In this document: piece after piece, positions 5,255 through 7,875 of the stretch
How the letters are laid out: each line of letters opens with the position of its first letter
Position numbering within the stretch: the first letter of the stretch is position 1
Assembly (NCBI GenBank): GCA_022732315.1
Contig: JAIJUV010000113.1
Coordinates: 1-7,875, forward strand
Length of the DNA stretch: 7,875 nt
DNA from: Prevotella sp.
GTDB lineage: Bacteria > Bacteroidota > Bacteroidia > Bacteroidales > Bacteroidaceae
Reading direction: 5' to 3'
Made by a program: the position numbers and the translations under genes
The notes under the pieces: generated by a model
Told to the model about the DNA's origin: nothing
Seen by the model: the letters and a program-made list of their open reading frames with translations, nothing else
The model's database searches: none

Positions 5255-5306
5255 ATGTACCCGTGTTTACAAAGTTGAAGTATATAAATGTAAATATAGG
5301 AAAATT

Positions 5307-5504
5307 ATGAAAGTAATGATCAACAACAAAGAGACTGAGACTCAGGCAAAGACCGTAAAGGAACTTGCACAGGAGCTCGACCTTCCAGCCACAGGCTGCG
5401 CTGTAGCCATCAGCAACGAGATGGTGCCACGTGATGAATGGGAAAACCGTCTTATCCAGGAGGGTGCCGACATCGTGATCGTCAAGGCATTCTGCGGAGG
5501 ATAA
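5307..5504 (+). CDS. thiS: ThiS, sulfur carrier protein for thiazole synthesis
   Basis: A ubiquitin-fold carrier whose C-terminal glycine is adenylated (by ThiF) and converted to a thiocarboxylate, then hands sulfur to ThiG during thiazole phosphate formation in the cytoplasm. At 65 residues it has the normal family size. It opens with a beta strand MKVMINNKETE, continues with a helix TVKELAQELDLP (17-28), the CAVAISNEMVPRDEW strand and turn (32-46), then GADIVIVKAFCGG with the required terminal Gly-Gly. AGGAAAA sits a few bases before the ATG, so the start is clear. It is the first gene after the TPP riboswitch, 109 bases beyond the aptamer. MoaD shares the fold and the GG end, but the thi context settles it. 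Confidence 0.95.
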   Translation: MKVMINNKETETQAKTVKELAQELDLPATGCAVAISNEMVPRDEWENRLIQEGADIVIVKAFCGG

Positions 5505-5509
5505 GGTAT

Positions 5510-5546
5510 AGTTTTTAGTTTATAGTTAACAGTTTATAGTTTATAG
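5510..5546. repeat. Heptanucleotide-period repeat array, five units, between thiS and thiE
   Basis: Units start at 5510, 5517, 5524, 5531 and 5538. AGTTTAT occurs three times (2nd, 4th and 5th), with variants AGTTTTT (1st) and AGTTAAC (3rd); a partial AG ends the array. It fills almost the whole 46-base gap and stops 4 bases before the thiE ATG, where it takes the place of a recognisable ribosome-binding site. Unit length and AGTT core match the array at 2265-2292. Confidence 0.8.
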
Positions 5547-5550
5547 GGCT

Positions 5551-6213
5551 ATGGCAAAAATACCTTTAGACAGTTTTCAACTGCAGTTCATCTCTCACCA
5601 GAATGAGAAGATGACTTATCTGGATGGCATCCACGAGGCGATAACGGGACTCTGCAGATGGGTTCAGCTCCGCATGAAAGATGCCACTGATAACGAAGTG
5701 CGCCCCATCGCCTACAAGGTGAAGGAATGGTGCAAGATTATGAATGTTACCTTCATCATCGATGACCGTGTGGAACTGGTGAAAGAGGTGGGCGCCGACG
5801 GCGTGCATCTTGGCAAGAACGATATGCCGATTGCCGAGGCCCGCAAGATTCTGGGCGACGACTTCATCATCGGCGGTACGGCAAATACCTTCGAGGATAT
5901 AAAGGCTCACTATGAGGCTGGTGCCGATTACATCGGTTGCGGTCCGTTCCGCTTCACCACCACCAAGGAGAAGCTCTCTCCTATCCTCGGTCTTGAAGGA
6001 TATAAGGAAATCATCCAGAAGATGAAGGCAGAAAATATCGATATCCCAATCGTTGCCATAGGTGGCATCACCAAGGAGGATATTCCCGAAATCATGAAGA
6101 CGGGAGTTAACGGCATCGCCCTCAGCGGCTGCATCCTCAATGCCAAGGATCCGGCATCAGAAACCCATGACATCATGGAAATGATGAGGGAATTCAGATA
6201 TACAAACATCTGA
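5551..6213 (+). CDS. thiE: ThiE, thiamine phosphate synthase
   Basis: Joins HMP pyrophosphate with thiazole phosphate to give thiamine phosphate; a soluble TIM barrel. At 220 residues it is the usual length. Motifs in order are VQLRMKD (38-44) for the pyrophosphate-binding QLR-K region, [21 protein letters not shown] (68-88) with the Mg-binding DDR, KNDMP (89-93), IIGGTANT (106-113), [16 protein letters not shown] (125-140), VAIGGI (168-173) and GIALSG (188-193), the phosphate loops. Most family members have V(S/C)xHT where this one has GTANT; I recall this as a Bacteroidetes ThiE trait, distinct from the regulator TenI, which lacks catalytic residues retained here. It is second in the operon, between the thiazole genes thiS and thiG. 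Confidence 0.93.
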   Translation: MAKIPLDSFQLQFISHQNEKMTYLDGIHEAITGLCRWVQLRMKDATDNEVRPIAYKVKEWCKIMNVTFIIDDRVELVKEVGADGVHLGKNDMPIAEARKILGDDFIIGGTANTFEDIKAHYEAGADYIGCGPFRFTTTKEKLSPILGLEGYKEIIQKMKAENIDIPIVAIGGITKEDIPEIMKTGVNGIALSGCILNAKDPASETHDIMEMMREFRYTNI

Positions 6214-6259
6214 TGGAGGAATCAAAATAAGCAAATATTTAAAAATAACAATACAAAAA

Positions 6260-7033
6260 ATGGAAAAATTAGTAATTGCAGGACGAGAGTTCAACTCCCG
6301 CCTCTTCCTCGGAACAGGAAAGTTCAACAACAACCAGCTCATGGCAGAAGCCATCAAGGCTTCTGAAACAGAAATGGTAACCGTTGCCATGAAGCGTATC
6401 GAACTCGAAGACAAGCAGGACGACCTGCTCTCTCATATCGTGCAGAACCCAAATATCCAGCTCCTTCCTAACACCAGTGGCGTGCGCAACGCCGAGGAGG
6501 CTGTATTCGCAGCACAGATGGCTCGCGAGGCTTTCGGAACCAACTGGCTCAAGCTCGAAATCCACCCAGACCCTCGCTATCTTCTTCCAGACTCTATCGA
6601 GACACTGAAGGCTACCGAGAAACTGGTAAAGCTCGGTTTCGTGGTATTGCCATATTGCCAGGCAGACCCTACCCTCTGCAAGCACCTCGAAGAGGCTGGT
6701 GCTGCTACCGTGATGCCACTCGCTGCACCTATCGGTACCAACAAGGGTTTGAGAATGAAGGACTTCCTGCAGATCATCATCGAGCAGGCTACTGTTCCTG
6801 TGGTAGTAGATGCAGGTATCGGTGCGCCTAGCCACGCTGCCGAGGCCATGGAGATGGGTGCCAGCGCTTGTCTGGTCAACACAGCCATCGCCGTTGCAGG
6901 TGATCCTGTAGAAATGGCTAAGGCATTCAAGGAGGCAGTGGTATGCGGTCGCCGTGCTTACGAGGCTGGTCTCGGAGCCATCAGCGATTGTGCCGAGGCA
7001 AGTTCTCCACTCACCGCATTCCTCAACGACTAA
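6260..7033 (+). CDS. thiG: ThiG, thiazole synthase
   Basis: Condenses 1-deoxy-D-xylulose 5-phosphate, dehydroglycine and the sulfur of ThiS thiocarboxylate into thiazole phosphate; a TIM-barrel enzyme working with ThiS. At 257 residues it is the normal length. Motifs are FLGTGKF (16-22), MVTVAMKRI (39-47), [14 protein letters not shown] (68-81), the Schiff-base lysine K98 in [16 protein letters not shown] (128-137), [12 protein letters not shown] (153-164), [21 protein letters not shown] (180-200) and [11 protein letters not shown] (206-216). The start ATG follows an A-rich leader, and nearby AGGAATC belongs to the end of the thiE region. It lies 46 bases after thiE. The dehydroglycine source enzyme (ThiH or ThiO) is not in the window and would be expected just downstream of thiC. 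Confidence 0.97.
   Translation: MEKLVIAGREFNSRLFLGTGKFNNNQLMAEAIKASETEMVTVAMKRIELEDKQDDLLSHIVQNPNIQLLPNTSGVRNAEEAVFAAQMAREAFGTNWLKLEIHPDPRYLLPDSIETLKATEKLVKLGFVVLPYCQADPTLCKHLEEAGAATVMPLAAPIGTNKGLRMKDFLQIIIEQATVPVVVDAGIGAPSHAAEAMEMGASACLVNTAIAVAGDPVEMAKAFKEAVVCGRRAYEAGLGAISDCAEASSPLTAFLND

Positions 7034-7875
<842 letters not shown>

Noticed and set aside
5128..5310. 60-codon GTG-started ORF across the TPP riboswitch
   Set aside because: It lies on the conserved aptamer and its apparent sequence is just a translation of riboswitch core bases; thiS starts at its end with a clear start site.

Overview
The window looks like a chromosomal segment of a Bacteroidales bacterium, most likely Prevotellaceae (Prevotella/Segatella). 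The pointers are exact TAnnTTTG promoter -7 boxes at 4385-4392 and 5103-5110, A-rich leaders with few classical Shine-Dalgarno sites, the thiS-thiE-thiG-thiC gene order, and Bacteroidetes-style LysA and ThiE sequence variants. The genus is an inference from recalled protein similarity, not from a search. All recognised genes lie on the + strand.

Region 1 (1-2261) is lysine biosynthesis. It holds the 3' three quarters of an ACT-domain aspartate kinase (first step of the aspartate pathway) and a complete diaminopimelate decarboxylase (last step to lysine). A strong GC-rich hairpin separates them.

Region 2 (2262-4262) holds two genes that probably share a transcript with lysA. One is a membrane-anchored GT2-type glycosyltransferase with an atypical DxD position. 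The other is a 257-residue protein that looks like only the N-terminal half of a GT-B (GT4-like) glycosyltransferase with an unrelated helical tail. A 7-bp-period repeat array lies between lysA and the GT2 gene.

Region 3 (4263-5102) has no conventional gene but is not empty. It has its own Bacteroidetes-type promoter, a leader of about 133 nt with possible structure, two tiny ORFs (29 and 39 codons) preceded by the same 10-nt A/G-rich ribosome-binding sequence, a 27-bp tandem repeat, a small hairpin and a textbook intrinsic terminator. Together these look like a free-standing small-peptide or dual-function RNA transcription unit. It is the least explained part of the window.

Region 4 (5103-7875) is a thiamine operon: promoter, TPP riboswitch, a candidate expression platform, thiS (sulfur carrier), thiE (thiamine phosphate synthase), thiG (thiazole synthase) and the first 252 codons of thiC (HMP-P synthase), which runs off the window. 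ThiS and ThiG build the thiazole, ThiC builds the pyrimidine, and ThiE joins them. The TPP aptamer at the head of the transcript is expected to shut the operon down when thiamine pyrophosphate is plentiful. A second 7-bp-period repeat array lies between thiS and thiE.
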